Source: Paludibacteraceae bacterium (GTDB lineage Bacteria > Bacteroidota > Bacteroidia > Bacteroidales > Paludibacteraceae). From it: a DNA stretch of 64,000 nt. The notes under the pieces are model-generated. The model saw nothing but the letters and a program-made list of their open reading frames with translations, had not been told where the DNA came from and made no database searches. The position numbers and the translations under genes were made by a program. Shown piece by piece: positions 28,646-37,389 of this stretch. The stretch spans positions 109,108 through 173,107 of the forward strand of contig JAKSKR010000001.1 in assembly GCA_024401645.1 (NCBI GenBank). Reading direction: 5' to 3'. Within the stretch, counting starts at the first letter, position 1. Every line of letters begins with the position of its first letter.

Positions 28646-29563
28646 TTATAATTTCTCAATATCTGTGGTAGAGAGTCCGGTAACTGCAGAAATGATGTTA
28701 ATATCAACACCACACTCTTTCATCTTTCGGGCATTTTCAATGTTTTTCTCCATAGCCCCTTCTTCTCGGCCCTTTATTAAGCCTATTTCTTCGCCTTCTT
28801 TCAAACCTTCTTCTCGGCCTTTTTTCAATCCTTTTTCTTCACCTTCCCTTAAACCTTTCCTAAAGTGTCCGTTAAGAAGCGTGATTTCAGCCGAAACGGT
28901 GTCCCAATACTTTTCGTAGGCTTCGAGTTGTGCGTCAGAATAGGCGCCTCGCTCAACGATTGCCATGGCCTTGCATATTTCTGGACTGTCGAGCAATTCT
29001 TGCGGAACCTCTTGCGTCTTCTCATTGATTTCTGTGAGGAAACGGAGCCAGAGGCGTTTCATGGTGTGTTCTGCCAATGTCTGTGGCTTGAACTTCTTCA
29101 GCTCGACGAATACAAGCTCTATGCCCTCGATAATGCGGTCTGGATTCCCCTTTTCTGCCAACTGGAATTGGTGGAAATACTCTTCACCGTCAAAACCTCT
29201 GTCGTTTACAATGTTTAGTGAATAGACTGGCTTGAGCGATTTGTAGTCACTTTTTTTGTCGGCCTGCTTCACATAGGCTTTTGATGCGTTAAACAGAACA
29301 CGTTGCTTGAACTCATCGGTCCAGTACATCTGCATCTCCACAAGAAACTGTCTTCCGTTTTGGTCTTTGCAACGAACATCAACAATCGAGAATTTCTTAA
29401 AAGGACTCTCATTGGTCATTTCCACAGGCAGGTATTCGACCTCGGTAATGACTTCTCCATTCTTGAACGGCAGAATCGCATTCAAGAAGCTGATTATAAG
29501 GTCGGGGTGTTCAAACACCGCCTTAAATGTCAAGTCATATCTTGGATCTAAATACTTTCCCAT
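28646..29563 (-). CDS. Rpn-family PD-(D/E)XK nuclease / putative transposase, copy A
   Basis: 305 residues. Seen: N-terminal DPRYDLTFKAVFEHPDL block, the core DVRCKDQNGRQFLVEMQ (Asp...Glu-x-Gln), VFVELKKFKP, then a C-terminal tail of Gly/Glu/Lys/Arg repeats (GLREGEEKGLKKGREEG and more) and a conserved end VTGLSTTDIEKL. Its first 238 residues are identical to copy B (34720-35577); the tails differ in repeat number. Promoter: TAATTTTG at 29581-29588 with TTTG 19 bases upstream. Family as for the gene at 6168, but a different subtype. Confidence 0.88.
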   Translation of the reverse strand: MGKYLDPRYDLTFKAVFEHPDLIISFLNAILPFKNGEVITEVEYLPVEMTNESPFKKFSIVDVRCKDQNGRQFLVEMQMYWTDEFKQRVLFNASKAYVKQADKKSDYKSLKPVYSLNIVNDRGFDGEEYFHQFQLAEKGNPDRIIEGIELVFVELKKFKPQTLAEHTMKRLWLRFLTEINEKTQEVPQELLDSPEICKAMAIVERGAYSDAQLEAYEKYWDTVSAEITLLNGHFRKGLREGEEKGLKKGREEGLKEGEEIGLIKGREEGAMEKNIENARKMKECGVDINIISAVTGLSTTDIEKL

Positions 29564-29580
29564 AGGGTTCTTGTTTTTAG

Positions 29581-29611
29581 CAAAATTAGATATATTTTGC
29601 GAGGTGGCAAA
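29581..29611 (-). promoter_or_regulatory. Promoter of Rpn copy A
   Basis: Minus-strand -33 TTTG (29608-29611) and -7 TAATTTTG (29581-29588) with 19-base spacing. The equivalent region of copy B is recognisably related but diverged. Confidence 0.6.
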
Positions 29612-29640
29612 ATTACGGCATTCTAAAATGTAGTAGACAG

Positions 29641-29674
29641 AAAATCCCCCAAAAGTTGTGATTCTTTTGGGGGA
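29641..29674 (-). terminator. Terminator of the accessory operon
   Basis: 11-bp stem TCCCCCAAAAG/CTTTTGGGGGA with 8-base loop, followed on the minus strand by TTTTCTG, about 100 bases past the stop of the 29775 gene. Confidence 0.75.
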
Positions 29675-29774
29675 ATGGTAGGCTAGTTTTTATTTATTTT
29701 TGGTTAGCCTGAAATTTTGCTTTTGGGTTAAACAGGCACCCATAATCTGCTCATGCGAAAGTAGAGCAAAGAAT

Positions 29775-30659
29775 CTATATATTTTTGTATTTAAAGATAT
29801 ATTTATACTCCTCTGAATTTGAAGCATTAGAATCATAACCTTCTTCTGATGGTCCTGAAGGAGTCACAGATTTCTTTTTGACAGAAACTGATGTGGGACG
29901 GTTTTGTGAGTCAAGTATCCATTGTAGTTTGTAAATGGTTTGACCGCCATGCATTGTTCCAAGATCATCAACTGTGATTTTTATTGGTAAGTGCTTACTT
30001 GGCTTTGATACATTGCCATCAAGCAACACGATTGGAAATGCTGTTGACATTAAGTGGCGAGACATTACAAACAGTGTAAAGTCAACATTGAGCAAATTCT
30101 GTTTTGTCTTGTCGTATTCCACATTAACTACCTTTTCATCAGAGTTGCCATGCGCAATACTTGCCAAATCCCCTTCATTATTCCAATTGTAGTATACTGG
30201 TGATACCCAGCTAGGAATAGATGCCACGTTCTCTGCGCTACTAACGCGGCCATTCTTTATGTTGATTTTGGTTTTTGTATTATCATCTTCAATAATATCA
30301 TCATTGTCAATCAACAATTGGGTCTTCCCGTGAAAGTCGGTTGTTTTCAGTTCCAATCCGTGTCCTGCTTCCTCAGAATAGATTTCCTTCATGTTGCCAT
30401 TACTGTCATATTCAAATTCACAGAAATCTGCATCGTCTTTCATCTGGATGGAAGAAAGTCGTTTGTTATTTATATCTTCTTGTTCGTGTGTGCGATCTCC
30501 AACTGCTATGACGGTGTCACAAATCGCTTGGGCGGAGGAGTCACACATTGCAGTGTTACGATCATCACTTTCTGTATAGTCTCTTTTTGACTCTATCAGT
30601 ACCATTATGAATGCCCCAATTAATACTATAAGTGGTAATATCCAAAGTTTATTTCTCAT
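29775..30659 (-). CDS. Hypothetical membrane-anchored protein with YD-like segments
   Basis: 294 residues from the ATG at 30659 (a TTG at 30665 is also open). Seen: one N-terminal helix (LWILPLIVLIGAFIMVLIES), then a periplasmic or external domain with segments such as FEYDSNGNMKEIYSEE, INIKNGRVSSAEN, YYNWNNEGDLASI and VEYDKTKQNLLNVD, which resemble the YxYdxxGrl strands of the DUF4595-type beta-sandwich proteins of Bacteroidota. That likeness is by eye only. Starts just after the stop of the upstream gene, so co-transcribed. AT-rich compared with the flanking core genes. Function unknown. Confidence 0.7.
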   Translation of the reverse strand: MRNKLWILPLIVLIGAFIMVLIESKRDYTESDDRNTAMCDSSAQAICDTVIAVGDRTHEQEDINNKRLSSIQMKDDADFCEFEYDSNGNMKEIYSEEAGHGLELKTTDFHGKTQLLIDNDDIIEDDNTKTKINIKNGRVSSAENVASIPSWVSPVYYNWNNEGDLASIAHGNSDEKVVNVEYDKTKQNLLNVDFTLFVMSRHLMSTAFPIVLLDGNVSKPSKHLPIKITVDDLGTMHGGQTIYKLQWILDSQNRPTSVSVKKKSVTPSGPSEEGYDSNASNSEEYKYIFKYKNI

Positions 30660-30661
30660 AA

Positions 30662-31573
30662 TCAATACGTTTTAGTCATTAAATGTCCATCAATATATAC
30701 ATTAAGGTTACTATCAAACTGGAATTTAGATTCAATTTTTGTCCCGTCTTTAGATAATAGAATAACCCCATCATTAGTTATAAACACATAATTGAAACTT
30801 TCGGTGTGCATACCGCCTCCTAATCTTTGATATGTATAACTTGCGTATGTAGGAGATATAATGTCAAGGAGAATCATGTCTGGTCCATTGGTTAGACTGT
30901 ATTGACCTGATAGTAATTTTACAGCTTCTTTATTTTCTGGCGAATTTGCTATTTCTCTTGGTGTTTGTCGCTTTGGTGTTGTTTCGCTATAGGAGTATTG
31001 GTTTGGATGTGAATTACTATAGCTTTGATTGCTATTATTGTCGTAATTTTGATTGTTGCTATAACTATCGTTTTGAACGTCGTTTACTTCTTTATTGTAA
31101 TTGTATTTGTGTCCACCATTCCATGTAACCAAGCATAGCACCAGACAATAGGTAGTGATTACACAACCAGTGTATTTTAGTATTTCATTAACCAGTTTTC
31201 TCTTTTTATCACTGTTGTAATTATAAAGAAATACCGCTGACGCAATCCCGCATATGAGCATTGCTATTCCCCATGAATAGCTTGGGGAATGATATTCCAT
31301 CATTTTGTAAGCACAGGATATCTCTGCCAATAAAAGAACCAATCCCAGAACGAGCGGGCTAAATATCATGCTGATAATACCTTTAGTATTATCTGACAGT
31401 GACTTCCAAATAGGAATTTCGTTATTTTCTTTTTTGTAAAAATAGGCGTAATACCCAGCGCCTGCTGCAATCAATATTGAAATGATTGCCCACAGTGCGT
31501 TATCCAGAAATATAGCAGATGCAACCGCACCTCCTATGAATAACGCTTGAATAATACTTGTGACTTGTTTCAT
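30662..31573 (-). CDS. Hypothetical multi-pass membrane protein with a soluble C-terminal domain
   Basis: 303 residues. Seen: about five hydrophobic segments in the first 160 residues, an Asn/Ser/Tyr-rich linker (around 165-205, e.g. NNQNYDNNSNQSYSN) and a C-terminal domain of about 95 residues with beta-like pattern (MILLDIISPTYASYTYQRLGGGMHTES). I do not recognise it. Same operon as the genes on both sides; AT-rich, with a low-complexity linker. Confidence 0.7.
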   Translation of the reverse strand: MKQVTSIIQALFIGGAVASAIFLDNALWAIISILIAAGAGYYAYFYKKENNEIPIWKSLSDNTKGIISMIFSPLVLGLVLLLAEISCAYKMMEYHSPSYSWGIAMLICGIASAVFLYNYNSDKKRKLVNEILKYTGCVITTYCLVLCLVTWNGGHKYNYNKEVNDVQNDSYSNNQNYDNNSNQSYSNSHPNQYSYSETTPKRQTPREIANSPENKEAVKLLSGQYSLTNGPDMILLDIISPTYASYTYQRLGGGMHTESFNYVFITNDGVILLSKDGTKIESKFQFDSNLNVYIDGHLMTKTY

Positions 31574-31640
31574 TTTGTTGTTTTTGCTTTTTTATTCAGA
31601 CCGAAAGATGTTTATAATAATTTTTTCACTGTCTTATTAT

Positions 31641-32408
31641 TTAGAATAAAGGATTCCATTCCCTCCATTTAACAATGTCATCTGACTCCATACCCTCGTT
31701 ACCGTGAATCGATTTTCCTTTTTTTAATTTCACGACTACGTCACTATATTCTTTAGGGACACCAATGAGGACGTTGCCTTCTTTTACGAATGATTTAATA
31801 CCCAATAGCGGGCATGTTCCTTTATAATGGTTTTGCTCTAGTCCATAATCTCGTAAAGCGGGCTTATTATTGATATTCGGCTTCCCTACAAGATGCCAAC
31901 ATACAGTACTTTTATATATCAAATACTCATATTGATAAATAGGGTCGTCGTTATAGTTGCCATCTCGTAAATAAAGATGTATTGTATCCTTGTCGGCTTT
32001 GCAATATCCATGGGTTCCCAATTCTCCATCAAAACCAAAAGACATAGTAAATTCTTGCTCCAGTTTTTCACCATCGGCACTGTATTGTGGCTTAGGTAAA
32101 TCATAGAAATACAAACCATTTTGCCATTCCATCATGTCATGCATTGGGTCTAATATACCGCATGTACCGATTCGCTTACCTTCTTCATCATATATTTCGC
32201 CTTTTAGCCAATCTTCATATGCTCCTGTTCTATTCCCATCCCAATCAGTTTCATAATACTTGGCTTCTGTGATTTGCCATAAATCCTTATCAGACCAAAT
32301 TACACCACCATGGGTCTCATCGTCATTTTCGCAACTGCATAGAATTGTAGCTCCCACAAATAATAGTGGAAGATATTTATTCATAAATGAAAAATTTTTT
32401 ATGTTCAT
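31641..32408 (-). CDS. Hypothetical lipoprotein
   Basis: 255 residues from the ATG at 32408, which follows an AGAAGAAAAAA stretch; the frame is open to 32435. Seen: a lipoprotein signal with Cys residues at the cleavage region (VGATILCSCENDDETHGG), then a soluble domain with many aromatic residues (e.g. WQITEAKYYETDWDGNRTGAYEDW). The SCENDDE type of start with acidic residues after Cys is typical of exported lipoproteins in Bacteroidota. No family recognised. Confidence 0.72.
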   Translation of the reverse strand: MNIKNFSFMNKYLPLLFVGATILCSCENDDETHGGVIWSDKDLWQITEAKYYETDWDGNRTGAYEDWLKGEIYDEEGKRIGTCGILDPMHDMMEWQNGLYFYDLPKPQYSADGEKLEQEFTMSFGFDGELGTHGYCKADKDTIHLYLRDGNYNDDPIYQYEYLIYKSTVCWHLVGKPNINNKPALRDYGLEQNHYKGTCPLLGIKSFVKEGNVLIGVPKEYSDVVVKLKKGKSIHGNEGMESDDIVKWREWNPLF

Positions 32409-32441
32409 TTTTTTCTTCTTTTCGATAAATCTCAATGTTTC

Positions 32442-33227
32442 TTATTGCCTATTATTCAAAACCGCACGGACACTTTGGCCGCAGTAGAAGAAGCCGCGGG
32501 TTAGGTAGCCGTTGTTACAGTCGATGTTGACATCGTCGAAGTTGAGGAAGTATGCGTAGAACGGGTTGCGCTCGTTGATCAAAGACGACCAGTAGAGACC
32601 GTTGTCGCCAGCGTAGTGGAGGAATTTACCCTCACGGAAGCCTGCAGCGGGCAGGAAGATGGTGGCTCCGTTTACCTTTGAGGTGCCCAACCGTCCGTTC
32701 ACGCCACTGCCGTTAATGTCCTTGACCCAATTCCAATCGCAACCTTCGATCAATTCATCAATCTCATGTACTGTCGGCATGCGCCATGCACTTCCCCAGT
32801 TTGCGGTCGCTGCGTCATCCTTTGCCTCCAACAATGTCTTGTAGTCTACTGTGCCATAGCCTTCGACGGTGCAGTATTTGGTCTTGCTGTTTATACGGCC
32901 CTTGCACCACTTGTAGGTTTCCGGCCTGTAGTCCTCCTTCGGCTTGGTCTCTCCCCAAGCGAAGTAATCTCCGTATTCGGTCGGTCTGGTGGCGCCTACG
33001 TTGTAGGTGGCCCACTTGGTGCCGCTTGGCAGGCCAAGGTCCACATAGGTATGGTTGTGCATAATACCGGTAACACTTACACCTTGTATGGCCTCTAACT
33101 CTTTTTTATCGAATGTTTCCTCTTTATCTTCATCTGTGCAGGCCTGGAATACACATATCATCATCCCGGCCATTAAGAAGACGAATGAAAATTTCTTATT
33201 TGTAGTACTTGTATTATATGTATTCAT
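32442..33227 (-). CDS. FISUMP-type lipoprotein
   Basis: 261 residues with a lipoprotein signal (MAGMMICVFQACTDEDKEE). From about residue 60 it carries YVDLGLPSGTKWATYNVGA, YGDYFAWGETKPK, WRMPTVHEIDELIEGC, LPAAGFREG, GLYWSSL and QSVRAV, the motif chain of the 'Fibrobacter succinogenes major paralogous domain' (FISUMP, C-type-lectin-like fold). Known: these domains are abundant in surface lipoproteins of fibre-degrading bacteria; their role is not established. GC-richer than its AT-rich neighbours, which suggests a different history within the block. Confidence 0.88.
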   Translation of the reverse strand: MNTYNTSTTNKKFSFVFLMAGMMICVFQACTDEDKEETFDKKELEAIQGVSVTGIMHNHTYVDLGLPSGTKWATYNVGATRPTEYGDYFAWGETKPKEDYRPETYKWCKGRINSKTKYCTVEGYGTVDYKTLLEAKDDAATANWGSAWRMPTVHEIDELIEGCDWNWVKDINGSGVNGRLGTSKVNGATIFLPAAGFREGKFLHYAGDNGLYWSSLINERNPFYAYFLNFDDVNIDCNNGYLTRGFFYCGQSVRAVLNNRQ

Positions 33228-33240
33228 GTGTTATTGTCAA

Positions 33241-33268
33241 ATAAAGAAGGCTGGTTACCCAGCCTTCT
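33241..33268 (-). terminator. Terminator after the 33274 lipoprotein gene
   Basis: 10-bp perfect stem AGAAGGCTGG/CCAGCCTTCT with a 4-base loop, followed by TTTATTTG on the minus strand, 5 bases past the stop. It splits the accessory block into two transcription units. Confidence 0.85.
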
Positions 33269-33273
33269 ATTAG

Positions 33274-33708
33274 TTAGTCATACAGACAATTTAGTGTCGT
33301 AAACTGTTCTCTATCAATCAGTGCCTTTATCTCTGAAGGTAAGGCTGTCTGTTTCTGACATTTCTCAGTTGCAAGTCCAAAGAATGAAAGGGTGAGAGTT
33401 GATCCTGACACTGTTGCTGGTATATAATCTCCATCTTCATCGTAGATGTTTCCATTGTTGTAATGATATTTGTACCTTGCTATATTCCATGTCCCATATT
33501 CGTTATCGCAAGAGTACAAGTAATCAGGAGTAAAGTAATAATATACCGTATAATCATCTTCATCATCGTCTCCCCCGATTGAATGGTATGAACTTTCTTT
33601 CCAAATACCAATTATCGAAGAATTATCGTTGTCGTTATCATCATCACCACAAGATTGAAAACCGATTGCAAAAATGAATAATGACAATAGTGCGAGTATC
33701 TTTTTCAT
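33274..33708 (-). CDS. Small lipocalin-like lipoprotein
   Basis: 144 residues. Lipoprotein signal MKKILALLSLFIFAIGFQSC followed by an acidic stretch GDDDNDNDN (a common export signal for surface lipoproteins in this phylum), then IIGIWKESSY, YYFTPDYLYSCD, YGTWNIARYKYHYNN and VSGSTLTLSFFG, the strand pattern of the lipocalin-like / DUF5004-type proteins of Bacteroidota. Seven bases after the porin gene; co-transcribed. Confidence 0.75.
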   Translation of the reverse strand: MKKILALLSLFIFAIGFQSCGDDDNDNDNSSIIGIWKESSYHSIGGDDDEDDYTVYYYFTPDYLYSCDNEYGTWNIARYKYHYNNGNIYDEDGDYIPATVSGSTLTLSFFGLATEKCQKQTALPSEIKALIDREQFTTLNCLYD

Positions 33709-33715
33709 ATTCCAC

Positions 33716-34423
33716 TTAGAATTTATATGACAAACTTAAAGAGAAACAGAAGTTCTTTATTTTAGCTAAATCTCCAAGGTCATCGTCATAAGACGAATTG
33801 TATCCTCCGTTGTATCCCCCGTAGTAGTTATAATCATCATAATCATAGTCATAGTCGCTTGAACTCTCAGTCTTTGCAACATTGATCAACCCCCAGTCAA
33901 AACCACAAGAAATTCCATATTTCTTTTGGTATTCGGCACCAACTCTAAATCCCAATCCAAAGTCAAATCTTTTGTATTCACCTTCGTCGCCAAAGGCGTC
34001 ATATTTCTCTGTTTTACCATCATATTTGTCCTTTGATTTTCCTGCAATACCAAATGCAAGGTAGGGGCCAAAGTCTCCGAATAAGCTGATGTCGTTATTG
34101 ATTTCATGTCTGTAACCAGCGTGAATAGGCAATGTCAAATATAGAAGGTTAAGTCTTGTTTCGTCTCCCCCGCCAAGGTCCATTTTGTAACCTTTTTGAT
34201 CTAGTATAAGTCCTGTGTTTCCATATATGCCATTAGCTATTGGAAGTTCAGCTCTTACACCTACGTTAAAACCAGCTCTGCTACCAGCATCCATAAGGTC
34301 ATTACGTTGTTTTGCAACGTTTAATCCAGCTTGTACTTGCCACGACAAGTCGTTTTGTGCAATTACTTCAAATGAAGACATACTTGCAAATAAAAGAGCA
34401 AGAGAAAGTAAATTTTTTTTCAT
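33716..34423 (-). CDS. Outer-membrane beta-barrel protein (porin family, PorT-like)
   Basis: 235 residues with a signal peptide ending near VIAQ. Seen: alternating beta strands such as WQVQAGLNVAKQ, AGFNVGVRAEL, YGNTGLILDQKGYKM, RLNLLYLTLPIHAGYR, LFGDFGPYLAFGIAG and a C-terminal strand ending in YKF, as in the PorT-family outer-membrane barrels. An Asp/Tyr/Gly-rich low-complexity loop (YDYDYDDYNYYGGYNGG) sits near the C terminus. First gene of the two-gene unit with the lipoprotein downstream. Confidence 0.82.
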   Translation of the reverse strand: MKKNLLSLALLFASMSSFEVIAQNDLSWQVQAGLNVAKQRNDLMDAGSRAGFNVGVRAELPIANGIYGNTGLILDQKGYKMDLGGGDETRLNLLYLTLPIHAGYRHEINNDISLFGDFGPYLAFGIAGKSKDKYDGKTEKYDAFGDEGEYKRFDFGLGFRVGAEYQKKYGISCGFDWGLINVAKTESSSDYDYDYDDYNYYGGYNGGYNSSYDDDLGDLAKIKNFCFSLSLSYKF

Positions 34424-34541
34424 GAAATGTTTCTTTAAATCCCAAAATCCAAGGATTGTATTAAGATTGAATTACAGACGGATTTTCCTATAAAACAAGC
34501 CGTTATAAAGGGTCTGCAGTTATTGAGTTTCAAAAACAGCG

Positions 34542-34572
<31 letters not shown>

Positions 34573-34666
34573 CCAAATTTTAAGCAAACTATTTTTAAAA
34601 TATTTTGTTGGCCTGCTGATCTGACGTGGGTTATTGATAGAGATTTAGTCAAGTTTGTTGTAAACG

Positions 34667-34707
34667 AAAAACGGCGAGCAAATTTTTGTGCTCGCCGTTC
34701 CTTTTTT
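34667..34707. terminator. Terminator of Rpn copy B
   Basis: Identical stem-loop to 28592-28632, with one T fewer in the plus-strand run. Confidence 0.8.
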
Positions 34708-34719
34708 ATGTGTAACTTC

Positions 34720-35577
34720 TTATAATTTCTCAATATCTGTGGTAGAGAGTCCGGTAACTGCAGAAATGATGTTAATATCAACACCACACTCTTTCATCTT
34801 TCGGGCATTTTCAATGTTTTTCTTGCTAGCTCCAATTTCCTCTCCTTCTTTCAAACCTTCCGCTTTGCCTTTCCTGAAGTGGCCGTTAAGAAGTGTGATT
34901 TCCGCCGAAACGGTGTCCCAATACTTTTCGTAGGCTTCGAGTTGTGCGTCAGAATAGGCGCCTCGCTCAACGATTGCCATGGCCTTGCATATTTCTGGAC
35001 TGTCGAGCAATTCTTGCGGAACCTCTTGCGTCTTCTCATTGATTTCTGTGAGGAAACGGAGCCAGAGGCGTTTCATGGTGTGTTCTGCCAATGTCTGTGG
35101 CTTGAACTTCTTCAGCTCGACGAATACAAGCTCTATGCCCTCGATAATGCGGTCTGGATTCCCCTTTTCTGCCAACTGGAATTGGTGGAAATACTCTTCA
35201 CCGTCAAAACCTCTGTCGTTTACAATGTTTAGTGAATAGACTGGCTTGAGCGATTTGTAGTCACTTTTTTTGTCGGCCTGCTTCACATAGGCTTTTGATG
35301 CGTTAAACAGAACACGTTGCTTGAACTCATCGGTCCAGTACATCTGCATCTCCACAAGAAACTGTCTTCCGTTTTGGTCTTTGCAACGAACATCAACAAT
35401 CGAGAATTTCTTAAAAGGACTCTCATTGGTCATTTCCACAGGCAGGTATTCGACCTCGGTAATGACTTCTCCATTCTTGAACGGCAGAATCGCATTCAAG
35501 AAGCTGATTATAAGGTCGGGGTGTTCAAACACCGCCTTAAATGTCAAGTCATATCTTGGATCTAAATACTTTCCCAT
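34720..35577 (-). CDS. Rpn-family PD-(D/E)XK nuclease / putative transposase, copy B
   Basis: 285 residues, identical to copy A up to the HFRKG before the tail. The tail has a single short KAEGLKEGEEIGASKK run where copy A has several repeat units, then the same end (ENARKMKECGVDINI... to IEKL). Same catalytic core (Asp...EMQ). The upstream region keeps a weakened promoter: -7 TATCTTTA at 35594-35601 with TTTG 20 bases further, one base off the TAnnTTTG form found in copy A. Confidence 0.88.
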   Translation of the reverse strand: MGKYLDPRYDLTFKAVFEHPDLIISFLNAILPFKNGEVITEVEYLPVEMTNESPFKKFSIVDVRCKDQNGRQFLVEMQMYWTDEFKQRVLFNASKAYVKQADKKSDYKSLKPVYSLNIVNDRGFDGEEYFHQFQLAEKGNPDRIIEGIELVFVELKKFKPQTLAEHTMKRLWLRFLTEINEKTQEVPQELLDSPEICKAMAIVERGAYSDAQLEAYEKYWDTVSAEITLLNGHFRKGKAEGLKEGEEIGASKKNIENARKMKECGVDINIISAVTGLSTTDIEKL

Positions 35578-35652
35578 AAGTGATCAATTTTTGTAAAGAT
35601 AGGTATATTTTTTTAAGGTGGCAAAAATTAGAAAAAGTGTACCCCAAAAAGC

Positions 35653-37026
35653 CTATATTTTACTTTTCATAAACCAACGCACTACTGCTATAGCCGACAC
35701 GGTGGCAAGGCCGATGATGAATCCCATCCAAATGCCAGTAATGCCTACTCCCAACTTTACGGAAATGAGATAGCTGACAGGCAAATTGACAAACATGTAG
35801 CCTATGATGCAGCTCCACATTGGGGTCTTAACGTCGGCAATTCCTCTTAATGCCCCTATGGTAATGGCTTGCATACCGTCTGGTATCTGGTAAACGGCGG
35901 CAAAAATGAGTAGGGTTGCCGAAAGAGCCAACACTTGCTGATTTTCGCTGAAAAGCCTTGGCACTAATGTGCTGGTTAAAATCATGGTACTGGCGCATGC
36001 CAAACTATAGAAAATACCCATCTGTATGGCGGCGTTACCTGCCTTTCTTATTCCCAATTTGCTGTTCAGTCCTTTTTGGTGCGCAACGCATACGGTGGTA
36101 GCCGACGAAATTCCGGTGACAACCATAAACGTAAGGCTAGACATGCTCATGGCAATTTCGTGGCTAGCAAGGGCAACGGCTCCAAACCAACCCGCCATGA
36201 CGGCGCTAATTGAGAATGCCAGGCATTCTACCGACATTTGTCCGCCAATTGGCAATCCTACCTTTCCCAACTTCTTCATCTTGTTCCAGCTCAACGACTT
36301 ACGCTTCACAAAATAGAGGTGCCTCCACAAACTGTTCTTGTAGCGGAATAGGGCTATGTAGAGAATTGGCATAAGTGTGCGGGCTATTAGGGTTGAAACA
36401 CCGGCACCAAACACACCTAACTCGGGAAATCCGCATTTGCCGAATATGAGCAGGTAGTTGAACAGGACGTTTACGAAACAGCACATTAGGGTTATGTTCA
36501 TGGCGTAACGGGTGTTGCCCATGCCTTCAAGGTATTGCTTAAATGCAAGGAATATGGTGTAAGGAAATAGCGATACTACCAAGGCTAGATAGTAGGGGGT
36601 GGCCAATTTCCAAACCGCCTCGTCTTGTCCCATGTAGGGCATTAGGTGGTGAACCTGCCACATGAGGAATCCGAAAACAAGGAATGCCGCTATGTTAACG
36701 ATGATGGAGTTTGCAAACAATTCTGTAGCCTTACGGTGCTTGCCTGCCGAGTAGTATTCGCCAATGAGTGGGGTGGCGCCAAAACCAACACCTTGCACCA
36801 ATACGAAACCAACAATGAATAGCGCATTGCCAAACGAAACCGCAGCCAACTCGTTGGTACCGTCGCCAACTCGACCTACCATTATGTTGTCGGTAAACAT
36901 AACAATGGCGTTGCCCAGTTGCGACAACATGATGGGTAGCGCAATGCGGATGTTCTTAATGTAGTGTGGCCGGTAGCTGTTAAAGTCGTAATTCAAATCT
37001 CTATACTTTTTTGTTGTTCCTTGCAT
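35653..37026 (-). CDS. MATE-family efflux transporter
   Basis: 457 residues from the ATG at 37026, about twelve hydrophobic segments in two halves, each opening with a MATE-like pattern (ALPIMLSQLGNAIVMFTDNIMVGRVG in the first, KVGLPIGGQMSVECLAFSISAVMAGWFG in the second). Known: Na+ or H+-coupled exporters of drugs and other organic cations; the specific substrate is unknown. Ends in TAG, showing that TAG is a working stop here. Oddity: a TATATTTG box (37030-37037) lies only three bases before the ATG, so either the messenger is leaderless or the box is not the promoter. Confidence 0.92.
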   Translation of the reverse strand: MQGTTKKYRDLNYDFNSYRPHYIKNIRIALPIMLSQLGNAIVMFTDNIMVGRVGDGTNELAAVSFGNALFIVGFVLVQGVGFGATPLIGEYYSAGKHRKATELFANSIIVNIAAFLVFGFLMWQVHHLMPYMGQDEAVWKLATPYYLALVVSLFPYTIFLAFKQYLEGMGNTRYAMNITLMCCFVNVLFNYLLIFGKCGFPELGVFGAGVSTLIARTLMPILYIALFRYKNSLWRHLYFVKRKSLSWNKMKKLGKVGLPIGGQMSVECLAFSISAVMAGWFGAVALASHEIAMSMSSLTFMVVTGISSATTVCVAHQKGLNSKLGIRKAGNAAIQMGIFYSLACASTMILTSTLVPRLFSENQQVLALSATLLIFAAVYQIPDGMQAITIGALRGIADVKTPMWSCIIGYMFVNLPVSYLISVKLGVGITGIWMGFIIGLATVSAIAVVRWFMKSKI

Positions 37027-37039
37027 TTGCAAATATACA

Positions 37040-37075
37040 ACAAAAAATCCGAAACGATAGGTTCCGGATTTTTAT
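37040..37075 (-). terminator. Terminator upstream of the MATE gene
   Basis: Twelve to thirteen pairs (AAAATCCGGAAC with GTTTCGGATTTT, one G:T) with a CTATC loop and a T-run on the minus strand. It probably ends the Hint-protein transcript, 315 bases past that gene's stop. Confidence 0.7.
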
Positions 37076-37389
37076 TCCCTCTTGGGGAAAAGAATACCGT
37101 GTTTCACAACACAGCTTCTTATGGATATAGTATATTTATATAATAGGGTCTAATTTTGGTGTGAGATTTGTACTTCATTTCTCACACTGCAATATTAGAA
37201 CATATCCCAATCTTTTTTGTGGAGAAACTGTGAAAAGATGTGGAGTTTTTCGGAAATCGCATTTTTAGCCATTAGTACAAAATGTGCACTTTTTTGAGTG
37301 TGGATTTTTTTAGTTTAAACTTTTGATTGTTAATAATTTCTTTTCTTTTATTGAGTCCCTTGCCAATAAAAAGTCCACAAAAATTGCGC
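37076..37389. other. 314-bp gene-free region between the Hint gene and its terminator
   Basis: AT-rich; small inverted repeats GTGTT/AACAC (about 37099-37112) and GTGAGA/TCTCAC (about 37160-37185). No open frame with coding character and no recognised RNA. Confidence 0.5.

Larger units (their letters stand above)
28588..29564 (-). repeat. Direct repeat, copy A (Rpn gene plus terminator)
   Basis: Matches 34663-35578 in the same orientation. Identity begins at AACGAAAAACGG before the hairpin and ends abruptly at the Rpn start codon. By eye the last 670 bases or so (from about 28893 onward) show no difference; differences gather in the repeat-tail part of the gene, where copy A is about 60 bases longer, plus one T in the terminator run. 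Confidence 0.9.
34663..35578 (-). repeat. Direct repeat, copy B (Rpn gene plus terminator)
   Basis: Second copy of 28588-29564, same orientation, offset 6075 bases. Contains the hairpin terminator (34671-34707) and the Rpn gene. Confidence 0.9.
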
